64,000 nucleotides of DNA from Burkholderia metallica (lineage in GTDB: Bacteria > Pseudomonadota > Gammaproteobacteria > Burkholderiales > Burkholderiaceae), in contig NZ_CADFDB010000007.1 of NCBI RefSeq assembly GCF_902832845.1, positions 62,001 through 126,000 of the forward strand, given 5' to 3'. The notes beneath the pieces were generated by a model. The model did not search any database and had not been told where the DNA came from. It was given only the letters and a program-made list of their open reading frames with translations. The position numbers and the translations under genes were made by a program. Numbering within the stretch: position 1 is the stretch's first letter; every line of letters begins with the position of its first letter. Shown in pieces: positions 34,052 to 42,984 of the stretch.

Positions 34052-34137
34052 ACAAGCCACCCCGTTCGTTTAGTTGGAATCTGCACTCAGGCGGACTTGC
34101 GCAATCGGTTCGAGACGTTGCGCGCGAACGGGCCGCG

Positions 34138-34569
34138 CTAGACCGCCTCGGTCAGACGTCGCCGGCCCGCCTGCTTCGCGTCGTCGAACGAAGCCGTCAC
34201 GTCGAACGGAATGCCGAACGCCTTTTCGATGCCGGACGCGTTCGCGAGGGCTGCTTCGCGCTCGGCCGGGTCCGGTTCGATCGTGATGAGCGCGCGGCAG
34301 ACCGCGGCGAGCGCGGCGCGGTTCCGCTTGAGCCACATGCCGCGCTCCTTGCGGTCGTCGTGCGCTTCGTCCGGGCGGGCCGGCGGAAAGATCATGACAA
34401 ACGGCTCGCCGTGCCGCATCAGCGCGTGCATGTCGTGGAGCCAGCGCTGCGCGTAGCCGGCGGATGCGATCGCGTCGTTGCGCACGACGACGAGCGGAAA
34501 TTCCGTGACGTCGAATACGGCGAGCATGGTCAGGTCGGGCGGCATGGCGCCGGCGTGGTGGATAGGCAT
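34138..34569 (-). CDS. Hypothetical soluble protein downstream of the EmrAB-type operon
   Basis: 143 residues from ATG 34569 with GGAGA 9 nt upstream (in-frame ATGs at 34584 and 34599 lack this). Contains LTMLAVFDVTEFPLVVVRND, a lone beta-rich N-terminus, then a helical, acidic region EPDPAEREAALANASGIEKAFGIPFDVTASFDDAKQ. The alternation suggests a small alpha/beta domain, somewhat like SpoIIAA/STAS-type folds, but no family is recognised. 59 bp after the MFS gene on the same strand, probably the last gene of that operon. Confidence 0.65.
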   Translation of the reverse strand: MPIHHAGAMPPDLTMLAVFDVTEFPLVVVRNDAIASAGYAQRWLHDMHALMRHGEPFVMIFPPARPDEAHDDRKERGMWLKRNRAALAAVCRALITIEPDPAEREAALANASGIEKAFGIPFDVTASFDDAKQAGRRRLTEAV

Positions 34570-34628
34570 CGGGTCAGTCTCCATCGAATTGAACAGCATG
34601 GGTCGGAACGGGCCGCGCAGCGCCCGCT

Positions 34629-36167
34629 TCATCGTTTCGCGGCGGCGCCGGGGCCGAACGGCGGACGGGCGAGCCAGACCACCGCGATCACGGCGAGATA
34701 CACGCAGCCGAGCGCGAACGAAACGTCGTTGAACGAGATCTGGTACGCCTGCGCGTCGACCAGGTTGCCGAGCAGCGTCGCCGCGCGTTGCGGATCGCCG
34801 CCGCCGAGGCGGGCGACTTCGGCCCGCACGGCCGGGTCGAACGCGCTCACGTGCTCGCTCAGCTGTGCGTGGTGCAGGATCGCGCGGCGGTCCCACAGGA
34901 ACGATGTGATCGACACCGCGAAGCTCGCGCCGAGCGTGCGCAGGAACGTCGACAGGCCGGAACCGGCGGCGATCTCGTCCGGCTTCAGGTCGGACAGCAG
35001 GATGCTGTTGATCGGCATGATGAACAGCGCGAGACCGAGGCCCTGCAACAGCTGGATCAGCGCGATGTGCGCGAAGTCGATGTCGGGCACGAAGCCCGCA
35101 CGCAGGAACGACGACGTGCCGAGAATCGCGAACGCGCAGCACACGAGCACGCGCATGTTGAAGCGCGGCGCGTACTTGCCCATGAACGGCGTCATCAGCA
35201 CCGGGATCACGCCCATCGGCGCGACGGCGAGGCCGGCCCAGAACGCCGTGTAGCCGAGAGTGCGCTGCAGCCACTGCGGCACGATCACGTTGACCGCGAA
35301 GAACGCCGAATACGCGAGTACGAGCGTCAGCGTGCCCGCTGCGAAGTTGCGATGCGCGAAGAGCCGCAGGTTCACGATCGGATTGGGCTCGTTGAGCTCC
35401 CAGATCAGGAACAGCGCGATGCCGAACGCGGCGACCACCGACATCACGACGATGAACGTCGAGTTGAACCAGTCGGCCTCGTTGCCCTTGTCGAGCACGA
35501 TCTGCAGCGCGCCGACGCCGACGATCAGCGCGGCGAGGCCGACATAGTCGACGCGCGCGGCCACCGTCGTCTCGACGCGCGCACGCATCTGCGCGAACAC
35601 GCACATCGCCGCGAACACGCCGATCGGCAGGTTGATCAGGAACGCCCAGCGCCACGAGTAATGCTCGGTGACCCAGCCGCCGAACACGGGCCCCGCGATC
35701 GGCGCGACGACGGTGACCATCGCGATCATCGACAACGCAAAGCCGCGCCGCTGCGGCGGGTAGATCGACAGCATCAGCGCCTGCGTGGTCGGGATCATCG
35801 GCCCGGCCACCAGGCCCTGCAGCGCGCGGAACGCGACGAGCTGCGGCAGGTTCTGCGCGAGGCCGCACAACAGCGACGCGAATGTGAACGCGAGCGTCGC
35901 CCAGACGAACAGCCGTACCTGCCCGACGCGCTTGACGAGAAACCCGGTCAGCGGCAACGCGATCGCATTGCTGACCGAGAACGTCGTGACGACCCATGCG
36001 CTTTGCGTCGTGCTCACGCCGAAGTTGCCGGCGATCGTCGGCAGCGATACGTTCGCGACGGTGCCGTCGAGTACCTGCATGAAGACCGCGAGCGCGAGGC
36101 CGAAGGTGGTCAGCCCGACGCTCGACGGACGAAAGCCGCTGTCGGCGGCCGCCATCGGGCCGCTCAT
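34629..36167 (-). CDS. EmrB/QacA-type 14-helix drug efflux transporter (DHA2, MFS)
   Basis: 512 residues. Begins with VGLTTFGLALAVFMQVLDGTVANVSLPTIAG, where the helix-1 Asp-Gly (MQVLDGTVANVSLP) is the DHA2 motif D1; motif C of antiporters is in helix 5 (VVAPIAGPVFGGWVTEHYSWRWAFLINLPIG, seen as PIAGPVFGGWV and SWRWAFLINLPIG). Fourteen helices. Inner-membrane proton antiporter that works with an EmrA adaptor and an outer-membrane factor, both encoded upstream. Its start overlaps the adaptor stop by 4 bp. Substrates probably hydrophobic or aromatic drugs. Confidence 0.94.
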   Translation of the reverse strand: MSGPMAAADSGFRPSSVGLTTFGLALAVFMQVLDGTVANVSLPTIAGNFGVSTTQSAWVVTTFSVSNAIALPLTGFLVKRVGQVRLFVWATLAFTFASLLCGLAQNLPQLVAFRALQGLVAGPMIPTTQALMLSIYPPQRRGFALSMIAMVTVVAPIAGPVFGGWVTEHYSWRWAFLINLPIGVFAAMCVFAQMRARVETTVAARVDYVGLAALIVGVGALQIVLDKGNEADWFNSTFIVVMSVVAAFGIALFLIWELNEPNPIVNLRLFAHRNFAAGTLTLVLAYSAFFAVNVIVPQWLQRTLGYTAFWAGLAVAPMGVIPVLMTPFMGKYAPRFNMRVLVCCAFAILGTSSFLRAGFVPDIDFAHIALIQLLQGLGLALFIMPINSILLSDLKPDEIAAGSGLSTFLRTLGASFAVSITSFLWDRRAILHHAQLSEHVSAFDPAVRAEVARLGGGDPQRAATLLGNLVDAQAYQISFNDVSFALGCVYLAVIAVVWLARPPFGPGAAAKR

Positions 36168-37534
36168 CGCACCGCCTCCGTACGCACCGTCGCCGGCAGG
36201 TTCGCATGGATTACATCGGCGATCAGGCTGTCGGCTCGCGCGAGCTCGTCGCGGTACACGTCGGTGCGAAATACCGGCGCGCGCTGTTCGTGACGCGACA
36301 GCATCGCGCCGCTGCGGTCGTGCTGGTCGACCCGCGCGTGCATCGACAGGCCGATGCGCAGCGGATGCGCATCGAGCTGCGCCGGCTCCGTCAGTTCGAT
36401 GCGGACCGGCAGCCGCTGCACGATCTTGATCCAGTTGCCCGTTGCGTTCTGCGCGGGCAGCAGCGAGAACGCGCTACCGGTGCCGACGCCGAGACTCTGC
36501 ACGCGGCCCGTATAGCGCACGCCGTCACCGTACACGTCGGCGGTCAGTTCGACCGGCTGCCCGATACGCATGTGTTCGAGCTGTTTCTCGGTGAAGTTCG
36601 CATCGACCCACAGCTCGCGCAGCGGCACGACCGCGAGCAGCGGCACGCCGGGCGACACACGTTGCCCGACCTGCACCGTCCGCTTCGCGACGTAGCCGGT
36701 GACGGGCGTGACGACGTCGGTGCGTGCATGCGCGAGGTAGGCGGCCCGCAGTCGCTCGGCCGCGGCCTGCACGTCCGGGTGCGACGCGACCGCGGTGTCG
36801 TCGATCAGCGCCTTGCTCGTCTGGTGCTGTTCGCTGAGGGTCGCGAGCGCGCTCTGCGCGGCGGCGTACGCACTTTGCGCGGATGTCAGCGTGTCGCGTG
36901 CATGCGCGAGTTCTTCACGTGAAATCGCGCCGGAGCGGCCGAGATCCTCGCGTCGGGCGTAGTCGGCTTTCGCCTTGTCGAGTGCGGTGCGGCGTGCGTC
37001 GAGTTCCGCGCGTGCGCCGTCGATGCTGTTCGCCAGCCCGCGTTCGTTGCTGTACAGGCCGCGCACCTTGCGCACCGTTGCCGCGAGATCGGCCTGGGCG
37101 GTCGCGAGCGCGATCTGCGCGTCGCTCGGATCGAGACGGACGAGCGGCGTGCCGGCGCGTACGAGGTCTCCGTCGTCCGCATCGATCGACACGACGGTGC
37201 CCGTCACCTGCGGCGTCAGCTCGACGACGTTGCCTTGTGCGTATGCGTTGTCGGTGGATTCGTACCAGCGTCCGACGAGCACGTACCAGATGCCCCAGCC
37301 GACGATGCCGAACACGAACGCGGCGATGAGCGCGCGCACCAGGTGCTTGCGCCGCGCGGGCGGCGGTGGCGGCGCCGAGGGTGCGACACCGCCCGGCGCT
37401 GGTTGCGTGCGGGCGTCCGCCCCGCTCGGCGCGCGCGGCGCGGCGGTGTGGTCGGCCGCCGGCTGCTGGCGGGCGCTGGCGGGATCGGCGGCGGCCGGCC
37501 GCGCGGGAGTCTGCAAGGAGTTGTCGCTGCTCAT
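36164..37534 (-). CDS. EmrA-type membrane fusion protein (HlyD family)
   Basis: 456 residues. A cytoplasmic Pro/Ala-rich N-terminus of about 65 residues is longer than usual; then a membrane helix (LVRALIAAFVFGIVGWGIWYVLVG), first lipoyl half with RWYESTDNAYAQGNVVELTPQVTGTV (as WYESTDNAYAQGN), the coiled-coil hairpin (about residues 145-250), second half VTPVTGYVAKRTVQVGQRVSPG, and beta barrel LWVDANFTEKQLEHMRIGQPV. The DNAYAQGN motif is specific to EmrA-like adaptors. Links the MFS pump to the outer-membrane channel. 9 bp after the OM-factor gene and overlapping the pump gene. Confidence 0.94.
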   Translation of the reverse strand: MSSDNSLQTPARPAAADPASARQQPAADHTAAPRAPSGADARTQPAPGGVAPSAPPPPPARRKHLVRALIAAFVFGIVGWGIWYVLVGRWYESTDNAYAQGNVVELTPQVTGTVVSIDADDGDLVRAGTPLVRLDPSDAQIALATAQADLAATVRKVRGLYSNERGLANSIDGARAELDARRTALDKAKADYARREDLGRSGAISREELAHARDTLTSAQSAYAAAQSALATLSEQHQTSKALIDDTAVASHPDVQAAAERLRAAYLAHARTDVVTPVTGYVAKRTVQVGQRVSPGVPLLAVVPLRELWVDANFTEKQLEHMRIGQPVELTADVYGDGVRYTGRVQSLGVGTGSAFSLLPAQNATGNWIKIVQRLPVRIELTEPAQLDAHPLRIGLSMHARVDQHDRSGAMLSRHEQRAPVFRTDVYRDELARADSLIADVIHANLPATVRTEAVR

Positions 37535-37543
37535 GGTTCGATG

Positions 37544-39043
37544 TCAAGGATGTTGGGAAGGAGTGGCGGCGAGCGCGACGTCATCCGGCTCGGCGTGAAA
37601 GCCGCCGCCGAGCGCGGCGACGAGCTGCAGCGACTGGTCCGCGCGTTGCGCGCGCAACGCGGCGACCTCGCGGCTCGCGACCAGCAGTTGCTGGCGCACG
37701 ACGAGCGCGTCGAGGTAGCTGCCGACGCCGGCCCGGTAGCGCGCATCCGCGAGCCGCCATGCATCGGTGGCGGAGTCGAACGCGCGCTGCTGCGCGTCCG
37801 TCTGCACGGCGAGCGAATGCAGCCGCTGCAGATCGTCGGCCACTTCGCCGATCGCACCGATCAGCGTCTTGTTGTAGCCGGCGACCGCGAGGTCGTATTG
37901 CGCATCGCGCCTGCGCAGCACGCCGCGCCGCTCGCCGCCGTCGAAGATCGGCAGGCTCACGGCCGGGCTGACGTTGTAGGTGCGCGACGCGGCCTGGAAC
38001 AGCGACGCGCCGCCGCGTGTCGCGAGCCCGATCAGCGCGGTGAGACTGACGTTGGGCAGGAAATCCGCACGGGCGGCCGCGACGTTGCGGCCGGCCGCCT
38101 CGACCCGCCAGCGCGCGGCGACGAGATCGGCGCGCCGGCCGAGCAGCGCGGCCGGCAGGTCGGCCGGCACCGCGAGCGCGGCGGCCGGCAGCGGCGCGGG
38201 CCGCACGAGCGCGAGGCCGCGATCGGGGCCTGCGCCGAGCAGGATCGCGAGCGCGATGCGTGCGCTGTCGATCGCCTGCGCGGCGCGCGCCTGCTCGCGC
38301 GTCGCGGCCGCGACCTCGCTTTCCGCCTGGCGCTGCTGCGCGACGTTGTCGATGCCTTTCGTGACGCGCTGGCGCGTGAGCGTGAGCGCTTCGTCGGCGC
38401 GCGCGTACTCGGCCCGCGCGACGTCCTGCTGATCGAATGCGTACGCGAGATTCACGTAGGCGCGCGCAACGTTGACCGACAGCAGCACGCGGGCGGCCTG
38501 CACATCGATCCGTGCGGCGCGCGCTTCGCCGAGCGCGGCTTCCCACGCGGCACGGCGGCCGCCCCACAGATCGAGGTCCCAGCTCAGGCCAAGATTGATC
38601 TCGCGCGTGTGACTGAAGAAGCCGCCGCCCTCGCCCGACGAAAACTGGGTGCCGGACAGGCGTTCGGCCTTCGCGCCCCCACGGCCGACGAGATGCGGCA
38701 GCCGTGCGGCCTGGGCTTCGATCACCAGCGCCTGCGCTTCGCGGGCGCGTGCATCGGCGGTCGCGAGATCGGGGTTGCCGGCGAGTGCTTCGTCGATCAG
38801 CGCACTCAGTTGCGCATCGTTCAGCGCACGCCACCAGTCGGCGGCCGGCCAGTCGCCGGTCGGCGCATGCGCGAGGCTGCGCGACGCGGCGAGCGTATCG
38901 GCGCCGCGCAGCGTGCCGGCCGGCGCGAGTCCGTCGCGGCTCGCGCACGCGCCGAGCACGACGAGCGCCGCGGCGACGGCGATTCGCGACACGGCGCGCA
39001 GCGCGCCGGTACCGCGTATCCAGGGAGCAAGTGCTGCATGCAT
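37544..39043 (-). CDS. Outer-membrane efflux lipoprotein (NodT family) of the EmrAB-type system
   Basis: 499 residues; ATG 39043 follows AGAGGA. Lipoprotein signal with LGAC, acyl Cys at 33. Two OEP repeats: WWRALNDAQLSALIDEALAGNPDL, LSWDLDLWGGRRAAWEAALGEARAA (given in part), LLGRRADLVAARWRVEAAGRNV and SPAVSLPIFDGGERRGVLRRR. First gene of a three- or four-gene leftward operon, divergent from an AraC regulator with 103 bp between. It is a different paralogue from the OM factor at 2306-3856. Confidence 0.93.
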   Translation of the reverse strand: MHAALAPWIRGTGALRAVSRIAVAAALVVLGACASRDGLAPAGTLRGADTLAASRSLAHAPTGDWPAADWWRALNDAQLSALIDEALAGNPDLATADARAREAQALVIEAQAARLPHLVGRGGAKAERLSGTQFSSGEGGGFFSHTREINLGLSWDLDLWGGRRAAWEAALGEARAARIDVQAARVLLSVNVARAYVNLAYAFDQQDVARAEYARADEALTLTRQRVTKGIDNVAQQRQAESEVAAATREQARAAQAIDSARIALAILLGAGPDRGLALVRPAPLPAAALAVPADLPAALLGRRADLVAARWRVEAAGRNVAAARADFLPNVSLTALIGLATRGGASLFQAASRTYNVSPAVSLPIFDGGERRGVLRRRDAQYDLAVAGYNKTLIGAIGEVADDLQRLHSLAVQTDAQQRAFDSATDAWRLADARYRAGVGSYLDALVVRQQLLVASREVAALRAQRADQSLQLVAALGGGFHAEPDDVALAATPSQHP

Positions 39044-39146
39044 CGCATTCCTCTGCTTCGTATCGGTTTGAACACGACATGCATTGTTGGACGCCCCCGG
39101 ACAAAGCTGATAATGTTGTTTAGACAAAAAATAATGAATTCCGGCC

Positions 39147-39983
39147 ATGCCTATCCGAGACGTTTCTCCCCCGCGCACCGTGCAGCACGCCGACTCCGAT
39201 CCGAGCGAACGTGAGGACGGCCCGTCGCTGATCGCCGTCTGGGGCGAGGACGACGGCAGCAACACGTACCGGCTCGGCACTCGCGAGGTCGACTGGCACA
39301 GCCATCTGCGCGGCCAGGTGTTCTGCGTGGAAAGCGGTTTCGCGCACGTGCGCACGCCGCACGGTTCGTGGCTGCTGCCGCCGCATCGCGCGGGATGGAT
39401 TCCGCCGGGCGAGCAGCACAAGGTCAGCATCAGCGGTGCGTTGAGCGGGTGGAGCGTCGTGATCGCGCCGGCCGCGAGCCGGCGCATGCCGGGCCGGCCG
39501 TGCGTGATCGCGATCACCGAGCTGATGCGCGCGCTCGTGCGGCGCGCGGTGTCGTGGGCCGACCAGGACCGGCTCGACGTCGAGCAGGCGCGTATGGGCC
39601 TCGTGCTGCTCGACGAGATGCGCCGCGCGCCGCACGAGCCGCTGCATTTGCCGATGCCGCGCGACCGGCGGCTGCTTCGGATCGCCAACGCGATCCTCGG
39701 GCAGCCGCACGACGGCCGCACGCTCGAAGCGTGGGCCGAATGGGCAGGACTGTCCGCCCGCACGCTGAGCCGGCTGTTCGTCGCGGAAACGGGCACGAGC
39801 TTCGCGCAATGGCGTCAGCAGGCGCGTCTCACGCATGCGCTCGAACGTCTCGCGAGCGGCGACAGCGTCGCCAACATCGCCGACGCGCTGGGCTATGCGA
39901 CGCCGAGCAACTTCATCGCGATGTTCCGCCGCGCATTCGGCGACTCGCCCGCGCATTACTTCGCGAAGCGCAGGCAGCCGTAG
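39147..39983 (+). CDS. AraC-family regulator with cupin-type sensor, next to efflux operon
   Basis: 278 residues. The N-terminal cupin-like domain (REVDWHSHLRGQVFCVESGFAHVRTPHGSWLLPPHRAGWIP, seen as VDWHSHLRGQVFCVESG and GWIPPGEQH) has the usual HSH pair. C-terminal double HTH: TLEAWAEWAGLSARTLSRLF and SVANIADALGYATPSNFIAMFRRAFG. This resembles the NimR/RclR-like type that senses small molecules. Its divergent position with the EmrAB-type operon suggests control of that efflux system; the shared 103-bp spacer is AT-rich. Confidence 0.92.
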   Translation: MPIRDVSPPRTVQHADSDPSEREDGPSLIAVWGEDDGSNTYRLGTREVDWHSHLRGQVFCVESGFAHVRTPHGSWLLPPHRAGWIPPGEQHKVSISGALSGWSVVIAPAASRRMPGRPCVIAITELMRALVRRAVSWADQDRLDVEQARMGLVLLDEMRRAPHEPLHLPMPRDRRLLRIANAILGQPHDGRTLEAWAEWAGLSARTLSRLFVAETGTSFAQWRQQARLTHALERLASGDSVANIADALGYATPSNFIAMFRRAFGDSPAHYFAKRRQP

Positions 39984-40057
39984 CGCCGCGCGGCTTTACC
40001 CTGCCCCTATCACCCCTGCCAGTACAGCACCGGCATCGACGTCGCTATAGTCGCCGT

Positions 40058-40077
40058 GCGACCGGCCGGTCGGTCGC
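40058..40077. promoter_or_regulatory. Inverted repeat upstream of the glutamate-cysteine ligase gene
   Basis: GCGACCG and CGGTCGC flank GCCGGT. It lies 26 bp before the ATG at 40103 and 7 bp after a possible -10 box (TATAGT, 40046-40051), in position for an operator or a short leader hairpin. No matching -35 was clear. Confidence 0.35.
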
Positions 40078-40102
40078 GCAACGTGACTTGTGGAGGGTGT
40101 CG

Positions 40103-41470
40103 ATGTCGAATGCCGTTGGGTCGGACCACACGCCGATCGTCTCCGAGCAGCAGCTCGCCGATCATCTGGCCGCCGGCTGCAAGCAGGCCGCGCAGTTCCG
40201 GATCGGTACCGAGCACGAGAAGTTCGTCGTCGTGCGTGCGACGCATGCGGCCGCGCCTTACGACGGTCCGTCCGGGATCGCCGCGGTGCTCGCGCGGCTG
40301 CAACGCGACGGCACGCCGATCGTCGATGCCGGACGGATCGTCGGCGTGATCCAGCGGGACGGCGCGGCGATTTCGCTCGAGCCGGCCGGTCAGCTCGAAC
40401 TGTCGGGCGCGCCGCTCGATACGCTGCACGACACGCATGCGGAACTGCATGCGCATCTCGCCGCGGCCAGTGACGCGTGCAATGCGCTCGGCCTGCGCTG
40501 CGCGCCGCTGGGTTTTCATCCTCACCTGGCGCGCGCGGCGCTGCCGTGGATGCCGAAGCAGCGCTACGGGATCATGCAGCGCTACATGCCGCGCGTCGGC
40601 ACGCGCGGGCTCGACATGATGCAGCGCACCTGCACCGTGCAGGTCAACCTCGATTTCGCGTCGGAAAGCGACATGGCGCGCAAGATGCGCGTGTCGCTCG
40701 CGCTGCAGCCGGTCGCCACCGCGCTGTTCGCGAATTCACCGTTTTCCGACGGCCGGCCGAGCGGCCTGCTGTCGACGCGCGCACACACGTGGCTCGACAC
40801 CGACGAGGATCGCTGCGGAGCGCCCGCGCTGTTCCTGTCGCGCAGCTTCGGGTTCGAGCGCTACGTGAGCTGGCTGCTCGACAACGTGCCGATGTATTTC
40901 GTGCGGCGCGGCGACCGCTATGTGGATGCGACCGGCTGGACGTTCCGCGATTTCATGCGACGCCGCATTCCGCATCTCGAAGGCGACACACCGACGCTCG
41001 GCGATTTCGCCGACCATCTGACGACGGTCTTCACCGACGTGCGGCTGAAGCGCTATCTCGAGATGCGCGGCGCCGATGCGGGCTCGCCCGCGATGATGGT
41101 CGCGCTGTCCGCGTTCTGGACCGGCCTGCTGTACGATCCGGCCGCGCTGTCGGAGGCCGAGACGCTGGCCGCCGCGATCGATCGTGGCGCGTTGCTGACG
41201 TTGCGGCGCGACGTGCCGCGTTTCGGGCTCGGCACATCGGTCGACGGCCGTCCGTTGCGCGCGTTGGCGGCCGATGCGCTGGCGATCGCGCATCGAGGCC
41301 TGCGCACGCGGGCGCGCACGGATGCGGCCGGCCGCGATGAATCCGTGTATCTCGCGCCGCTCGACGAGATCGTCGCCGGCGCGCCGACCCAGGCCGAGCA
41401 CTGGCTCGCCCGCTATCGCGACGCGTGGGCCGGCGACGCGACGCGGATCTATGACGAAGCCGAGATCTGA
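40103..41470 (+). CDS. gshA: Glutamate-cysteine ligase (plant/proteobacterial GCS2-like type)
   Basis: 455 residues; GGAGG before ATG 40103. Family blocks: FRIGTEHEKFVVVRA (Glu/metal site), GDGAAISLEPAGQLELSGAP-like segment (IQRDGAAISLEPAGQLELSG), GFHPHLARAALPWMPKQRYGIM, and TCTVQVNLDFASESDMARKMRVSLALQPVATALFANSPFSDG (seen as TCTVQVNLDFASESD and QPVATALFANSPFSDG). First step of glutathione synthesis: ATP-dependent joining of Glu gamma-carboxylate to Cys. A second, dedicated copy would be consistent with the neighbouring GST-containing cluster, but a housekeeping role is equally possible. Confidence 0.92.
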   Translation: MSNAVGSDHTPIVSEQQLADHLAAGCKQAAQFRIGTEHEKFVVVRATHAAAPYDGPSGIAAVLARLQRDGTPIVDAGRIVGVIQRDGAAISLEPAGQLELSGAPLDTLHDTHAELHAHLAAASDACNALGLRCAPLGFHPHLARAALPWMPKQRYGIMQRYMPRVGTRGLDMMQRTCTVQVNLDFASESDMARKMRVSLALQPVATALFANSPFSDGRPSGLLSTRAHTWLDTDEDRCGAPALFLSRSFGFERYVSWLLDNVPMYFVRRGDRYVDATGWTFRDFMRRRIPHLEGDTPTLGDFADHLTTVFTDVRLKRYLEMRGADAGSPAMMVALSAFWTGLLYDPAALSEAETLAAAIDRGALLTLRRDVPRFGLGTSVDGRPLRALAADALAIAHRGLRTRARTDAAGRDESVYLAPLDEIVAGAPTQAEHWLARYRDAWAGDATRIYDEAEI

Positions 41471-41489
41471 GCGGGTCGCGCGGGGCCGC

Positions 41490-42602
41490 TCATGCGCAGC
41501 ATGCGAGCAGCGGCTCGTGCGCGAACTCGGTGCCCGGCACCGGCGCATGGCCCCGCCGCCGCGCCCGCACCGCGTGCGCGAGCGTCTCCAGGAGCTGCGC
41601 GGTATCGGCGAACGACACGCACGCGTCGGTGATGCTCTGCCCGTAGCGCAGCGGCATGCCGGGCACGAGATCCTGGCGCCCTTCGATCAGGTTCGACTCG
41701 ATCAGCACGCCGACGATGCGCGTGTCGCCGGCCGCGACCTGGGCGGCGACGGCCGCGCCGACGCCCAGCTGATTGCGGAACTGGCGGCGGCTGTTGCCGT
41801 GGCTGACGTCGATCATCACGCGCGGTGCCCACTGCGCGGCCGCCATGCGCTCGCATGCGGCATTCACGGCGGCCGCGTCAAAATTCGGTTCGCGCCCGCC
41901 GCGCAGCACGACGTGCGTGTGCGGATTGCCGGGAGACGCCGTCGCGCATAGCCGGCCGCACGCATCGACCGACAGGAAGCGATGTGCGCGCGCGGCCGCG
42001 CACATCGCATCGACGGCCACCTGAACGTTGCCGTCGGTGCCGTTCTTGAAGCCGATCGGGATCGGCAGCCACGACGCCAGCTCGCGATGCACCTGCGATT
42101 CCACCGTGCGTGCGCCGATCGCGCCCCATGCGACCAGATCGGCCAGGTAGCACGGCGACAGCGGATCGAGAAACTCGGTTGCCGCCGGCATCTCCGCTCC
42201 GTTGAGGTCGCACAGCAGCGCGCGCGCCGTATGCAGCCCCGTGTCGATCCGTTCGCTGCCGTCCAGCAGCGGATCGTTGATGAGCCCTTTCCAGCCGACC
42301 GTCGTGCGCGGCTTCTCGAAGTACACGCGCATCACGATTTCCAGCTCGTCCGCGAATCGTGCGCGTTGCAGCGCGAGCCGTGCCGCATAGTCGCGCGCCG
42401 CGGCCGGATCGTGCACCGAGCACGGGCCGGCGATGACCACGAGACGATCGTCCGTGCCGTTCAGCACGTCGACGATCGCCTGGCGAGCCGCATGAACCGT
42501 GCGCGATGCGCGCAGCGTCGGCTGCAGCGCACCGGTCAGTTCCGCGGGGGACGGCAAGTGCAGCACGGTGTCACGGTTCGCCATCCAGGCGTTTGAATGC
42601 AT
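41490..42602 (-). CDS. 3-deoxy-7-phosphoheptulonate (DAHP) synthase, class I
   Basis: 370 residues; AGGAGG precedes the ATG. Class I (AroF/G/H) features: LVVIAGPCSVHDPAAARDYAARL, VMRVYFEKPRTTVGWKGLINDP (PRTxxGWKG is the PEP/E4P site), GRTVESQ-like IGARTVESQVHRE, PIGFKNGTDGNVQVAVDA, and MIDVSHGNSRRQ; the metal ligands Cys (AGPCS), His (DVSHGNS), Glu and Asp are present. Commits PEP and erythrose-4-phosphate to the shikimate pathway. It faces an operon with a shikimate kinase, suggesting a dedicated aromatic-supply set. Which amino acid inhibits it is not evident. Confidence 0.94.
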   Translation of the reverse strand: MHSNAWMANRDTVLHLPSPAELTGALQPTLRASRTVHAARQAIVDVLNGTDDRLVVIAGPCSVHDPAAARDYAARLALQRARFADELEIVMRVYFEKPRTTVGWKGLINDPLLDGSERIDTGLHTARALLCDLNGAEMPAATEFLDPLSPCYLADLVAWGAIGARTVESQVHRELASWLPIPIGFKNGTDGNVQVAVDAMCAAARAHRFLSVDACGRLCATASPGNPHTHVVLRGGREPNFDAAAVNAACERMAAAQWAPRVMIDVSHGNSRRQFRNQLGVGAAVAAQVAAGDTRIVGVLIESNLIEGRQDLVPGMPLRYGQSITDACVSFADTAQLLETLAHAVRARRRGHAPVPGTEFAHEPLLACCA

Positions 42603-42984
42603 GGGGACTGCCCTCCTGTCGATGATTAGGTGGATTTTTCACTACAGCGCGACTTTATTGAGTGGTGCTTTCCACGCGCAACTAACATAGTTGCCAGTTT
42701 TAATTCATAACCTTATGAATGACAGGAATAAGCGAAATTTCACGAAATTTAAGTATTGGGTTCTCGTGTCGTCGAAGTGCGCCGCGGGCCGGGAATTCGA
42801 TTTTTCAATCGCTGAGGCGGAAGCGGCCTTCCAAAGCGCGGGCAACGCCTGATGGATCAGCCGCAGTGGCGCGCTATTCGTTCTGATAGTGGCGTCCCGA
42901 TAGGTGTTCGATTAATTTTCAAATTCCTGACAGGCCGATCAGGTTCGAATATATAAATCAACCCAGTCATTGCGGAGAATCACC
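42603..42984. promoter_or_regulatory. Palindrome-rich divergent control region of the DAHP synthase and thioesterase operons
   Basis: 382 bp, far more AT-rich than the flanks. It holds GCAACTA-ACA-TAGTTGC (42678-42694), ATTCATAA-CC-TTATGAAT (42703-42720) and two CGAAATTT copies one helical turn apart (42733-42740, 42743-42750). Towards the thioesterase is a promoter: CTGACA (42927-42932), 17 bp, TATATA (42950-42955), overlapped by the dyad CCTGA (42926-42930)/TCAGG (42939-42943). Confidence 0.7.

Noticed and set aside
34788-36293. 501-codon plus-strand frame opposite the EmrB-type gene
   Set aside because: Antisense to a clear MFS gene; composition dominated by Arg, Glu and His as expected of a shadow.
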